A stretch of 64,000 nucleotides of DNA from assembly GCF_008973465.1 (NCBI RefSeq), contig NZ_WBXN01000004.1:6364501-6428500 (forward strand), in the 5' to 3' direction. This DNA comes from Streptomyces sp. SS1-1. GTDB lineage: Bacteria; Actinomycetota; Actinomycetes; Streptomycetales; Streptomycetaceae. The notes beneath the pieces are model-generated. The model worked only from the letters and a program-made list of their open reading frames with translations, made no database searches and was not told the origin of the DNA. Of this stretch, positions 1-7,256 are shown piece by piece (within the stretch, counting starts at the first letter, position 1; each line of letters begins with the position of its first letter). Both the position numbers and the translations under genes were made by a program.

Positions 1-263
1 TGTCGGCCGGCTTCCGCAAGCTCGGCTTCCTCGGCACCTCCGCCTTCTTCTTCCTCATCGTCAACACCTCCAAGCTGCCGTTCAGCGCCGGGCTCGGGCT
101 GATCGACGGCGACTCGCTGCTGCTCGACGCCGCCCTGGTGCTGTTCGTCGTGCCCGGCGCGCTGCTCGGCACCTGGGCCGTCAGCCGGATCAACCAGCGG
201 CTGTTCGAGCAGCTGGTGATCGCGGCGACGGTCGTGGGCGGGCTCCAGCTGCTGCTGCGCTGA
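1..263 (+). CDS. TauE/SafE-type anion exporter, C-terminal fragment
   Basis: The window opens inside this gene. Reading from base 3 gives 86 residues ending at a TGA. The fragment has hydrophobic stretches such as LGTSAFFFLIVNTSKLPF and LVLFVVPGALLGTW, and closes with a membrane segment near QLVIAATVVGGLQLLL. This matches the C-terminal end of TauE/SafE (DUF81) permeases, which export sulfite, sulfoacetate or related anions across the cytoplasmic membrane. The N-terminal part and promoter lie outside the window. The substrate cannot be read from the fragment, and there is no linkage here to the sulfur genes at the other end of the window. Confidence 0.75.
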   Translation, partial: SAGFRKLGFLGTSAFFFLIVNTSKLPFSAGLGLIDGDSLLLDAALVLFVVPGALLGTWAVSRINQRLFEQLVIAATVVGGLQLLLR

Positions 264-287
264 CGCCCGCCCCCGCGCCCAGGGTGC

Positions 288-1754
288 TCAGGGCGCGATC
301 CCGACCCCCGCCACCCTGCTCCACGCCCGCTCCTGGGCCGACGTCATCGCCGGCCACCGCAGACCGCCCGGACGCGGCTCCACCCGTGAGGCGTACGGCG
401 CGGGCCGGAACGCCGGATCGTAGAAGCAGCCCGTGCCGTACGTCCGGTCGAACGCCGGGCACGCCGCCGCCAGGGACCGGGGTGTCGGCTTGCGTCCCGT
501 GCGCACCCACGTGTCCAGCGCCGTGACGGACGTGGCGTACTCGGCGTCGCTCAGCGCGCTGTGCTCGTGCTCCCGCGTGAACGACTGCACCAGGTACCGG
601 TCCCGTCCGGCGCCCCGCAGGGTGTCGCGGTACGCGGCCTCGTGCTCGACGAACGCCGTCGGGTCGTCGATCGCGTGCATCGTCAGCACCGGCACCTCGA
701 CGCGTCCCGTCAGATCGCTGTCGTACGACAGGTCCCGCACGGCCGTCGGGTCGGGGGAGAAACGCGCGACGCCGGCGTTCAGCGCCTTGTCGTCGTGCGA
801 ACCGGAGTAGCGCACCCCGCGGTTCCCGAACGGGTTTTGGCCGCCGAGGCGTTCGTGCACGATGTCGCGGAACGTGAAGGTGGCGAACCGCAGATGGGAC
901 TCCAGCGTGCGCTCCGGGATGCCGGTGACCGCCAGGATGTCGTCCAGGTTGCGCTGCTGGAGCGCGGTGCGGTCGCCGGGCGCGGAGGCGTACCCGGTGC
1001 ACTCCTGGAGCCGGGCGCGCAGCCCGGCCGACGTCATCGTCGAGCCGGCCCGCAGCCCCTGCCACAGCGGGTACTGCGGCTCGCTCGGACGCGGGTGGTT
1101 GCCGCAGTAGAACTGGTAGACGACGCGCAGGTCGACCCGGTAGTCGTAGCCGCGCGAACCGCCGCCGAGCACCCCGTTGGTGAGCAGCGCCCCGTCGTAC
1201 GGCCCGCCCCGGCGGCCGTACGTCTCCACGACCTTCGCCGCGACGTCACCGCCCCACGACTGGCCGTGCACGAAGGTGCGCTCGGGCCTGCCGAACGCGC
1301 CGACGAAGACCCGGCGCGCGCTCTCCGTGTCGGCCGCCGCCATCCGCGTGCCGTACCCGCCCCGCCGGTACGACGAGCCCGCCCAGGCGTACCCCTCCTT
1401 CACCATCACCGACCAGCGGCCCAGGTCGTCCAGGCTGCGCGCCGGGTCGGACTCCGCGCCGAGGTCGGGCCCGCCGTGCGCGTGCACCACCAGCGAGCCG
1501 TTCCAGTCGGTGGGCACCGCGAGCGCGTAGTGGGCGCCGTTCGCGTCCCGGCCGGTGTAGCAGTCGGCCCGCCCGGCGAGTTGGTCCGGGCAGGCGGTGC
1601 GCACCGGGCCGGCGGTCTCCGCGCGCGCCTGGGAGGCGCCCGCCAGCAGCCCGGCGGCGAGCGTCCCCGCCAGCACGGCGGCGAGCATCGGGCGCCGGGC
1701 CGCCGTCACCGGGACCGGTCCTCGGATCACTGCCTGGGTTCTCGTCCGGTCCAC
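288..1754 (-). CDS. secreted alpha/beta hydrolase
   Basis: This 488-residue protein starts at a GTG preceded by a GGGAG ribosome site. An Arg-rich N-terminus and a hydrophobic core at about residues 22-40, ending in ASQARA, form a Sec signal peptide, so it acts outside the cell. HGQSWGG at about residues 163-169 is the nucleophile elbow (GxSxG, Ser166) of alpha/beta hydrolases. HAHGGPD near residue 91 fits the oxyanion loop. HEHSA later in the protein could supply the catalytic His, with MHAIDDP as a likely acid region. Several cysteines suggest disulfides. It could be an esterase or peptidase; the substrate is unknown. It is transcribed away from cobK. Confidence 0.8.
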   Translation of the reverse strand: MDRTRTQAVIRGPVPVTAARRPMLAAVLAGTLAAGLLAGASQARAETAGPVRTACPDQLAGRADCYTGRDANGAHYALAVPTDWNGSLVVHAHGGPDLGAESDPARSLDDLGRWSVMVKEGYAWAGSSYRRGGYGTRMAAADTESARRVFVGAFGRPERTFVHGQSWGGDVAAKVVETYGRRGGPYDGALLTNGVLGGGSRGYDYRVDLRVVYQFYCGNHPRPSEPQYPLWQGLRAGSTMTSAGLRARLQECTGYASAPGDRTALQQRNLDDILAVTGIPERTLESHLRFATFTFRDIVHERLGGQNPFGNRGVRYSGSHDDKALNAGVARFSPDPTAVRDLSYDSDLTGRVEVPVLTMHAIDDPTAFVEHEAAYRDTLRGAGRDRYLVQSFTREHEHSALSDAEYATSVTALDTWVRTGRKPTPRSLAAACPAFDRTYGTGCFYDPAFRPAPYASRVEPRPGGLRWPAMTSAQERAWSRVAGVGIAP

Positions 1755-1949
1755 GACGCCGCTCCCTCACCCTCGTTGTCGTCCTCGACGTCCTCGCCCT
1801 CGTCCTGGGCCGATGTCCCGTCGAGCCGTGCGCGGCGATGCTAGGGAGCGGGCGGTCGCGCCCACCATGGTCCGGTCGTTGTGTTCATAGTGTTCGTCCG
1901 ACGTCAGGGCGCCGGAGGGCCCCGGACACCCACCTCGTACGCTCGCCCC

Positions 1950-2705
1950 ATGTGCCCCCGCCACATCCTGGTCCTCGGCGGCACCACCGAGGCCCGCGAA
2001 CTCGCCGCCGCGCTCACGGCGCACGCCGGCGTGCGCGTCACCACCTCGCTCGCCGGACGCGTGTCCCGCCCCGGCGCGGTCGCGGGGGACGTACGCGTCG
2101 GGGGCTTCGGCGGCGCCGAGGGCCTGGCCGCCTGGCTGCGCGCCGAGCACGTGGACACCGTCGTCGACGCCACCCACCCCTTCGCCGCGTCGATCACCGC
2201 GAACGCGGTGCGGGCCGCGCACACCACGGGCGTCCCGGCCGTCGTCCTGCGCCGTCCCGGCTGGCGCCCGGAGCCCGGCGACCGCTGGCACGACGCCGCC
2301 TCGCTCGCCGACGCCGCCGCGCTCCTGCCCGGCCTCGGCCGGCGGGTGCTGCTGACCACCGGCCGCCTCGGCCTGGCCGCCTTCGCGCACCTGGACGGCC
2401 TGCGCTTCGTCGTCCGCTGCGTCGAACCGCCCGAGCCGCCGATGCCCGCGCACACCGACGTGCTGCTGGCCCGCGGCCCGTTCACCGTGCCCGGCGAGAC
2501 GGACCTGCTGCGCGACCACCGCGTCGACGTCCTCGTCACCAAGGACAGCGGCGGCTCCGCGACCGCGCCCAAGCTCACGGCCGCCCGCCGGCTCGGCGTC
2601 CCCGTGGTGGTCGTACGCCGCCCCGCGCTCCCGGACGGGGTGGAGGCGGTACCGGACGTGCGGGGCGTCCTGGAACGGCTCGGCCTGGACGGCCGGACCA
2701 TGTGA
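1950..2705 (+). CDS. cobK: precorrin-6A reductase CobK
   Basis: The 251-residue protein begins MCPRHILVLGGTTEAREL, the typical CobK N-terminus with its dinucleotide-binding glycine motif. DATHPFA near residue 70 is a strongly conserved CobK/CbiJ signature, and TKDSGG near residue 198 is also family-typical. The enzyme reduces precorrin-6A to precorrin-6B with NADPH in aerobic cobalamin synthesis, in the cytoplasm. An upstream in-frame ATG at 1881 would add 23 poorly conserved residues, so the start at 1950 is preferred. It converges with the lipoprotein gene at 2709; cobF, the preceding pathway step, is just beyond on the other strand. Confidence 0.9.
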   Translation: MCPRHILVLGGTTEARELAAALTAHAGVRVTTSLAGRVSRPGAVAGDVRVGGFGGAEGLAAWLRAEHVDTVVDATHPFAASITANAVRAAHTTGVPAVVLRRPGWRPEPGDRWHDAASLADAAALLPGLGRRVLLTTGRLGLAAFAHLDGLRFVVRCVEPPEPPMPAHTDVLLARGPFTVPGETDLLRDHRVDVLVTKDSGGSATAPKLTAARRLGVPVVVVRRPALPDGVEAVPDVRGVLERLGLDGRTM

Positions 2706-2708
2706 CCG

Positions 2709-3164
2709 TCAGCGCATCAGCGACTCGAAGCCGGCCGTGCCGCAGTACTCCACCGCCTGGCCCTCGGCGGCGCCGTCGCCGCGCATCGCCGCGACGGTGA
2801 TGTCGAGCATGGTCGCGCCGTCACCCGCCCCCTCGTACGAGGCGCTGGACAACCGCCGCGCGGCGGTGACCACCGCACCCGCGGCCTCGGCCTCCTCGGC
2901 GGCGTCGGACCCGGCTCCGTCCTCGGCGGAGTTCCTGACACGCTGCCAGGCCCCCAGCTGTCGGCAGTAGTTCTCCTGCCACGCCCGGTCGAACTCGGAG
3001 CCGCCGGCCTCGCCGGACCCGCCGGACCCGCCGGACCCGCCGTAGTCGCCGGAGCCGTCGGAATCGCCGGACGAACAGCCGCCCATCAGGACGGCGACCG
3101 CCACCACCCCCGCCATCGCTCCCGTGACCCTTCGCCCGCGCCCGCTGCCGCTGCCGCGCTCCAT
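2709..3164 (-). CDS. small lipoprotein of unknown function
   Basis: A 151-residue protein whose N-terminus is Arg-rich (GRGRR), followed by a hydrophobic stretch and the lipobox VLMGGC, so it is probably lipid-anchored on the outer face of the membrane. After the Cys comes a low-complexity linker of repeated GGSG units, then a helical domain with two further Cys (YCRQL and EYCGT) that may pair. No enzyme motif is visible. I chose the start at MERGSG; an in-frame start 14 codons upstream is possible. It follows cobF on the same strand with a 70-bp gap, but nothing else ties it to cobalamin. Confidence 0.75.
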   Translation of the reverse strand: MERGSGSGRGRRVTGAMAGVVAVAVLMGGCSSGDSDGSGDYGGSGGSGGSGEAGGSEFDRAWQENYCRQLGAWQRVRNSAEDGAGSDAAEEAEAAGAVVTAARRLSSASYEGAGDGATMLDITVAAMRGDGAAEGQAVEYCGTAGFESLMR

Positions 3165-3233
3165 GACGTCCCCTCCCCGAACCGACGACGGGAGCGTATC
3201 GATCAAGGGACCGACAGTGCGCGTGGGGAGCCC

Positions 3234-4007
3234 CTACCGCTCCCGCGGATTCCTGCGCAGCAGATAGGTGTCCATGATCCAGCCCTTGCGCTCCCGGGCC
3301 TTTGCCCGCACCCGCTCGATCTCGGGCGCCGCCTCGGCGATCGGGCCCGAGACCAGGATCTCGTCGGGCGTCCCCAGATAGGCGCCCCAGTAGATGTCGA
3401 GGTCCTCGTCCGCGTACTGCCGGAAGCGCTGATGCGCGTCGAGCATCACCACCACGTCGTCCACGCCCTCCGGGAACCCCTCGGCCAGCCGCCGTCCCGT
3501 GGTGATCTGCACCGGCCGCGCGACCCGGTTCAGGCCCGTGCGGTGCCGGGCGGCCAGCGACGAGACGCTGCTGATGCCGGGTACGACGTCGTAGGCGAAC
3601 GCGACCGTCCCCGAGGCCAGCACCTCCTCCAGGATCGCGAGCGTGCTGTCGTACAGCGCGGGATCGCCCCACACCAGGAAGGCGCCCGTCTCGTCCTCGC
3701 CCAGCTCCCCGGCGATCAGCCGCGCGTAGATCCCGGCCCGCGCGCTGCGCCAGTCGCCGACCGCCGGGGAGTACGCGGCACCCCCGGCCGAGCGGTCCCG
3801 CTCGGGGTCCCGTGCCTCGACGACCCGGTACGTGCCCTCCGGCACATGCGCGTCCAGCAGGTCCCGGCGCAGCCCGGTGAGGTCCGACTTCACCTCGCCC
3901 TTGTCGAGGAGGAAGAACACGTCCGTGTCCCGCAGCGCCCTGACCGCCTGGAGCGTCAACTGCTCGGGATCGCCCGCGCCGATGCCGATCACATGAATGG
4001 TTCGCAC
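3234..4007 (-). CDS. cobF: precorrin-6A synthase (deacetylating) CobF
   Basis: The protein starts RTIHVIGIGAGDPEQLT, the SAM-dependent tetrapyrrole methyltransferase N-terminus (GxGxGD). WGDPALYDSTL and VVPGISSVSSLAA are the internal conserved blocks of CobF. It methylates precorrin-5 at C-1 with loss of acetate to give precorrin-6A, the substrate of CobK encoded nearby. About 257 residues, normal for the family. Two GTG starts are possible, 4007 and 4025; the inner one puts the first beta strand directly at the N-terminus as in homologues, so it is preferred without strong ribosome-site support. Confidence 0.9.
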   Translation of the reverse strand: MRTIHVIGIGAGDPEQLTLQAVRALRDTDVFFLLDKGEVKSDLTGLRRDLLDAHVPEGTYRVVEARDPERDRSAGGAAYSPAVGDWRSARAGIYARLIAGELGEDETGAFLVWGDPALYDSTLAILEEVLASGTVAFAYDVVPGISSVSSLAARHRTGLNRVARPVQITTGRRLAEGFPEGVDDVVVMLDAHQRFRQYADEDLDIYWGAYLGTPDEILVSGPIAEAAPEIERVRAKARERKGWIMDTYLLRRNPRER

Positions 4008-4080
4008 GCCCCGAGTCTGCCGCACCCCGCGGCCGCCCCCGACACCGCGTCCGTCCCGGCCTCCATCGCTCTACATCCCT

Positions 4081-4608
4081 CTACGCCGCTCCCCGAAGCC
4101 GCGGTGCCCGCTCACGCGCGTCCACGGGCCGGCCGCCGGCGCGCTCCACGTCGTCCGCGAGTTCCCGCGCCCACGCCGCCAGGCCCTCCGGGTCCAGCCC
4201 GTACGGCCGCTCCACCCCGGCCCCCGCCACCCACTCCTGCACGGCACCGGCCCCGCGCCGCAGCAGCCGCGCCCCGCCGGTCACGTTCCCGCGGGCCGCG
4301 TGCGTGAGCCCCACGGCGAGCTGCGCCAGCCCCCGCCACAGGGCCCGCTCCTCCTCGGGACCCGACTTCCAGGCGTCCTCGAACACCTCGTGCGCGTGGA
4401 ACGGCTTCCCCGCGTCCAGCAGCTCCTGCGCCTCGGCGACCGTCTCCGCGGGCGTGCGCACGACCCCCTCCGGCTGCCGGTCGACCCCGTCCGCGCCGTA
4501 CGGCAGCGGCCGCCCCAGCCCGTCCCGGGGCCGGGCGTTGCGTGCCCGGCCCTCGGCGTCCCGATCCCGCGCCGCGGCCTGTCCTCGTTCCGGCGATGTG
4601 CTGCCCAT
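4081..4608 (-). CDS. DUF309 domain protein
   Basis: A 175-residue cytoplasmic protein. Its second half carries FHAHEVFEDAWKS near residue 66, the defining DUF309 motif (HxxHExxExxW), followed by helices containing LAQLAVGLTHAARGN. The family is all-helical with a possible metal site built from the conserved His and Glu; its biochemical role is unknown. The N-terminal 50 residues are polar and unconserved. I chose ATG 4608; the frame stays open upstream but only through sequence antisense to the tRNA. It follows no obvious operon and ends 73 bp before cobF begins. Confidence 0.8.
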   Translation of the reverse strand: MGSTSPERGQAAARDRDAEGRARNARPRDGLGRPLPYGADGVDRQPEGVVRTPAETVAEAQELLDAGKPFHAHEVFEDAWKSGPEEERALWRGLAQLAVGLTHAARGNVTGGARLLRRGAGAVQEWVAGAGVERPYGLDPEGLAAWARELADDVERAGGRPVDARERAPRLRGAA

Positions 4609-4721
4609 GCCCCCGATTGTCCCTCCCCGCCCGTCCGACACGGACGCCCGCTTCGGCGCGGGGGACGGAGTGGGGTAAAGTGCTGTCCGCCCGAGCGCGC
4701 GGTGCTCCGCGTGGCAGGCAC

Positions 4722-4795
<74 letters not shown>

Positions 4796-4813
4796 CTCGT
4801 GAGAGTCGCAGAC

Positions 4814-4849
4814 AAAGGCCGGTTTCGGAGTCGTCCGAAACCGGCCTTT
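4814..4849 (+). terminator. hairpin terminator of tRNA-Pro
   Basis: A perfect 16-bp stem (AAAGGCCGGTTTCGGA and its complement) with a GTCG loop lies 18 nt after the tRNA and runs into TTTGAG. It separates the tRNA from the MFS gene at 4873. Confidence 0.85.
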
Positions 4850-4872
4850 GAGCATTCCTGGAGCATTCGCTC

Positions 4873-6186
4873 ATGATCTCGAGACTCCTCGCCGTGCTGC
4901 CCGACCTCGCGCCCTGGCGCTCCTCCCGGGACTTCCGGCTGCTGTGGGTGCAGGGCCTGGTCACGTACCTCGGCAGCGTGATGGCGCTGATCGCCCTGCC
5001 CCTCCAGATCAAGGAACTGACCGGCTCCCCGCTCGCCGTGGGCGCGATGGGCGCCGTCGAACTCGTGCCCCTGGTCGTGTTCGGCCTGTACGGCGGCGCG
5101 CTCGCGGACGCCGTGGACCGTCGCAAGGTCATCGTGCTGACCGAGGCGGGGCTCGGCGTGCTGGCCCTCGTGCTGCTGGCCAACGCGCTGCTGCCGCACC
5201 CCATGCTCTGGCCGCTGTACCTGGTGGCCGCCGGAGTGGCGGCCCTCGCCGGACTCCAGCGCCCCGCACTCGACTCGCTGCTCGCCAGGATCGTCCCGCA
5301 CGACCAGCTCGCCGCCGCGGCCGCGCTGAACGCCCTGCGCTGGCAGGCCGGCGCGATCGCCGGACCCGCCCTGGCCGGCCTGGTCGTCGCCTACGCGGGC
5401 AACGTCCCGGCGTACACCACGACGGCCTGCTGCTTCCTGGTCTCCGTGCTGATGTGCCGTCTGCTCTCGCCGGTGCCGCCGGCCGAGCACGCGGCGCGGC
5501 CGTCGCTGCGCGGCATTGCCGAAGGGGCGCGGTACGCCTGGTCCCGGCCGGTGCTGCTGGGCACGTACACGGTGGACCTGGCCGCGATGGTGTTCGCCTT
5601 CCCCAACACGATCTTCCCCTTCCTCGCCGACGAGCTCCACGCCGAGTGGGCGCTGGGCCTGATGTACTCGGCGGGGGCCGTCGGATCGCTGCTGCTCAGC
5701 CTGACCAGCGGCTGGGTCTCCCGCAGCTCCCGGCACGGGCTGCTCGTGGTGTTCGGCGCCGCAGGCTGGGGACTGGCCATGGCGGCGGCCGGCTGGACGT
5801 CGAACGTCTGGCTGGTCCTGGTGTTCCTGGCGCTCGCGGGCGCGGGCGACATGCTCAGCGGACTGGGCCGCTCGACCATCTGGAACCAGACCATCCCCGA
5901 CCGGCTGCGCGGCCGCCTCGCCGGGATCGAGGTCCTCTCGTACAGCGTCGGCCCCCAGCTGGGCCAGGTGCGCGCGGGCGCGATGGCCGGCTGGACCGGC
6001 GCCCGCCCGGCGATCTGGAGCGGCGGACTCGTCTGCGTCGCCGCCGTCGGCCTGCTCGCCGCCGCCCTGCCGGGCCTGGTCCGCTACGACGCCCGGACCG
6101 ACCCGGACGCCCGCCGCCGGGCCGCCGGGACCACCGCGCCCATGGGCACCGAGCCGGGCCAGGAGGGCGTGGACGTCGTCGGGTGA
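4873..6186 (+). CDS. MFS transporter (EntS-like exporter)
   Basis: A 437-residue membrane protein with about 12 hydrophobic segments. FRLLWVQGLVTYLGSVM is the N-terminal MFS_3 hallmark, and GGALADAVDRRKVIV is the loop 2-3 motif (GxLaDrxxRR) of major facilitator transporters. The family includes the enterobactin exporter EntS and macrolide exporters, so this is probably a proton-driven exporter in the plasma membrane. The C-terminal 40 residues are polar and cytoplasmic. It starts 23 bp after the tRNA terminator, so it needs its own promoter in a very short space or read-through. The substrate is not predictable. Confidence 0.85.
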   Translation: MISRLLAVLPDLAPWRSSRDFRLLWVQGLVTYLGSVMALIALPLQIKELTGSPLAVGAMGAVELVPLVVFGLYGGALADAVDRRKVIVLTEAGLGVLALVLLANALLPHPMLWPLYLVAAGVAALAGLQRPALDSLLARIVPHDQLAAAAALNALRWQAGAIAGPALAGLVVAYAGNVPAYTTTACCFLVSVLMCRLLSPVPPAEHAARPSLRGIAEGARYAWSRPVLLGTYTVDLAAMVFAFPNTIFPFLADELHAEWALGLMYSAGAVGSLLLSLTSGWVSRSSRHGLLVVFGAAGWGLAMAAAGWTSNVWLVLVFLALAGAGDMLSGLGRSTIWNQTIPDRLRGRLAGIEVLSYSVGPQLGQVRAGAMAGWTGARPAIWSGGLVCVAAVGLLAAALPGLVRYDARTDPDARRRAAGTTAPMGTEPGQEGVDVVG

Positions 6187-6333
6187 GCCGGGCGGGGCGG
6201 GTGGGTGTGGATGTCGTCGGGTGGCCTGCGCGGGATGGGTGGGCGTGGACGGCGTCGGACGAGCCGCGCGGGTCCGGCCGGGATGGTGGAATCGCTCCAT
6301 GACCAACTCGCTCAGCCACCCCGCCGGTGCCCG

Positions 6334-6996
6334 ATGACCGCCGGCATCGACACCCCCGACCGCCGCGGCCGCACCGGGCTCGACCAGGCCGGCCGGGACC
6401 TCACCGGCAACCCGCGGGTCCGGGTCCGCGACGTGCAGCTGCTGTCCAGCCACTGGTACGTCGAGCGGACCACCACCTTCGACTTCCGGCACGCCGACGG
6501 CACCTGGACCACCCAGCAGCGCGAGACCCACGACCGGGGCAACGGGGCCACCATGCTGCTGTACGACCCCGCGCGCGAGACCGTCCTGCTCACCCGCCAG
6601 TTCCGCTTCCCCGTGTACGTCAACGGGCACCCCGACGGCATGCTGGTAGAGACCCCGGGCGGACTGCTCGACGAGGACGACGAGCACCCGGAGATCGCCG
6701 TGCGCCGCGAGGTGGTCGAGGAGACCGGGCACACCATCGGCGCCGTCCAGCACGTCTTCGACGTCTACATGAGCCCCGGCTCGGTCACCGAACGCGTCAG
6801 CTTCTACGCCGCCGAGTACGGCCCGTCGACCCGCACCCACGAGGGCGGGGGCCTGGAGGAGGAGGGCGAGGACATCGAGATCGTCGAACTGCCCTTCCGG
6901 CGGGCCCTGGAGATGATCCGCACGGGGGAGATCGCCGACGCCAAGACGATCATGCTGTTGCAATGGGCGGCCTTGGAGGGGCCGTTCGCGCGCTGA
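6334..6996 (+). CDS. NUDIX hydrolase, NudK/ADP-ribose pyrophosphatase type
   Basis: 220 residues. The NUDIX box lies at about residues 110-135, with ETPGGLLDEDDEHPEIAV leading into RREVVEETGH: the catalytic RExxEE is intact, and the Gly-Glu spacing is one residue longer than consensus. The upstream LLTRQFRFPVYVNGH and downstream YMSPGSVTER are characteristic of GDP-mannose/ADP-sugar pyrophosphatases (NudK, NudF). It probably cleaves a nucleoside diphosphate sugar in the cytoplasm. The start at 6334 (MTAGIDTPD) is chosen because earlier codons look non-coding. It lies next to a polysaccharide locus that uses nucleotide sugars, but a strong hairpin separates the two. Confidence 0.85.
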   Translation: MTAGIDTPDRRGRTGLDQAGRDLTGNPRVRVRDVQLLSSHWYVERTTTFDFRHADGTWTTQQRETHDRGNGATMLLYDPARETVLLTRQFRFPVYVNGHPDGMLVETPGGLLDEDDEHPEIAVRREVVEETGHTIGAVQHVFDVYMSPGSVTERVSFYAAEYGPSTRTHEGGGLEEEGEDIEIVELPFRRALEMIRTGEIADAKTIMLLQWAALEGPFAR

Positions 6997-7026
6997 CCGC
7001 GCTTGCGTGCCGGCCCCTCAGGGGAA

Positions 7027-7044
7027 CGATGTACGTATACATCG
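7027..7044. promoter_or_regulatory. inverted repeat, first copy of a GTATACATCG element
   Basis: CGATGTA-CGTA-TACATCG is an inverted repeat with perfect 7-bp arms. Its right part, CGTATACATCGTAA, recurs at 7180-7193, 146 bp downstream and just before the exopolysaccharide locus. This looks like a binding site for a dimeric regulator; the protein is unknown. Confidence 0.45.
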
Positions 7045-7069
7045 TAAATATCCAGTCCGGTCCTCTGTG

Positions 7070-7114
7070 CGACCCCGGCCGGAGCGCCCTCGTGGGCCGC
7101 TCCGGCCGGGGTCG
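7070..7114 (+). terminator. strong hairpin terminator after the NUDIX gene
   Basis: A perfect 17-bp stem starts CGACCCCGGCCGGAGCG and has an 11-nt loop. It lacks a U tract, which is usual in Streptomyces. It insulates the NUDIX gene from the exopolysaccharide locus. Confidence 0.75.
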
Positions 7115-7179
7115 CGGTCGTTCCGTCAGGACCCTTCTTTCCCGTCTTGACCATCCGGACATACAGGTGCAATGTGGTC

Positions 7180-7194
7180 CGTATACATCGTAAG
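7180..7194. promoter_or_regulatory. second copy of the GTATACATCG element
   Basis: CGTATACATCGTAAG repeats the core of the palindrome at 7027-7044 with one change at its end. It lies 63 bp before the ATG of the deacetylase gene and downstream of a TTGACC at 7147. This placement suits an operator or activator site for the exopolysaccharide operon. Confidence 0.4.
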
Positions 7195-7256
7195 TTTACG
7201 TCCACGAAACACCCGGAACGGGCTTCACGCCCACGACGACGCACGGGACGAATGCG

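Noticed and set aside
1712..1724. GGGACCGGTCCTC as another LacI operator
   Set aside because: It lies inside the signal-peptide coding region of the hydrolase, matches only the GC core of the palindrome, and has no promoter context.
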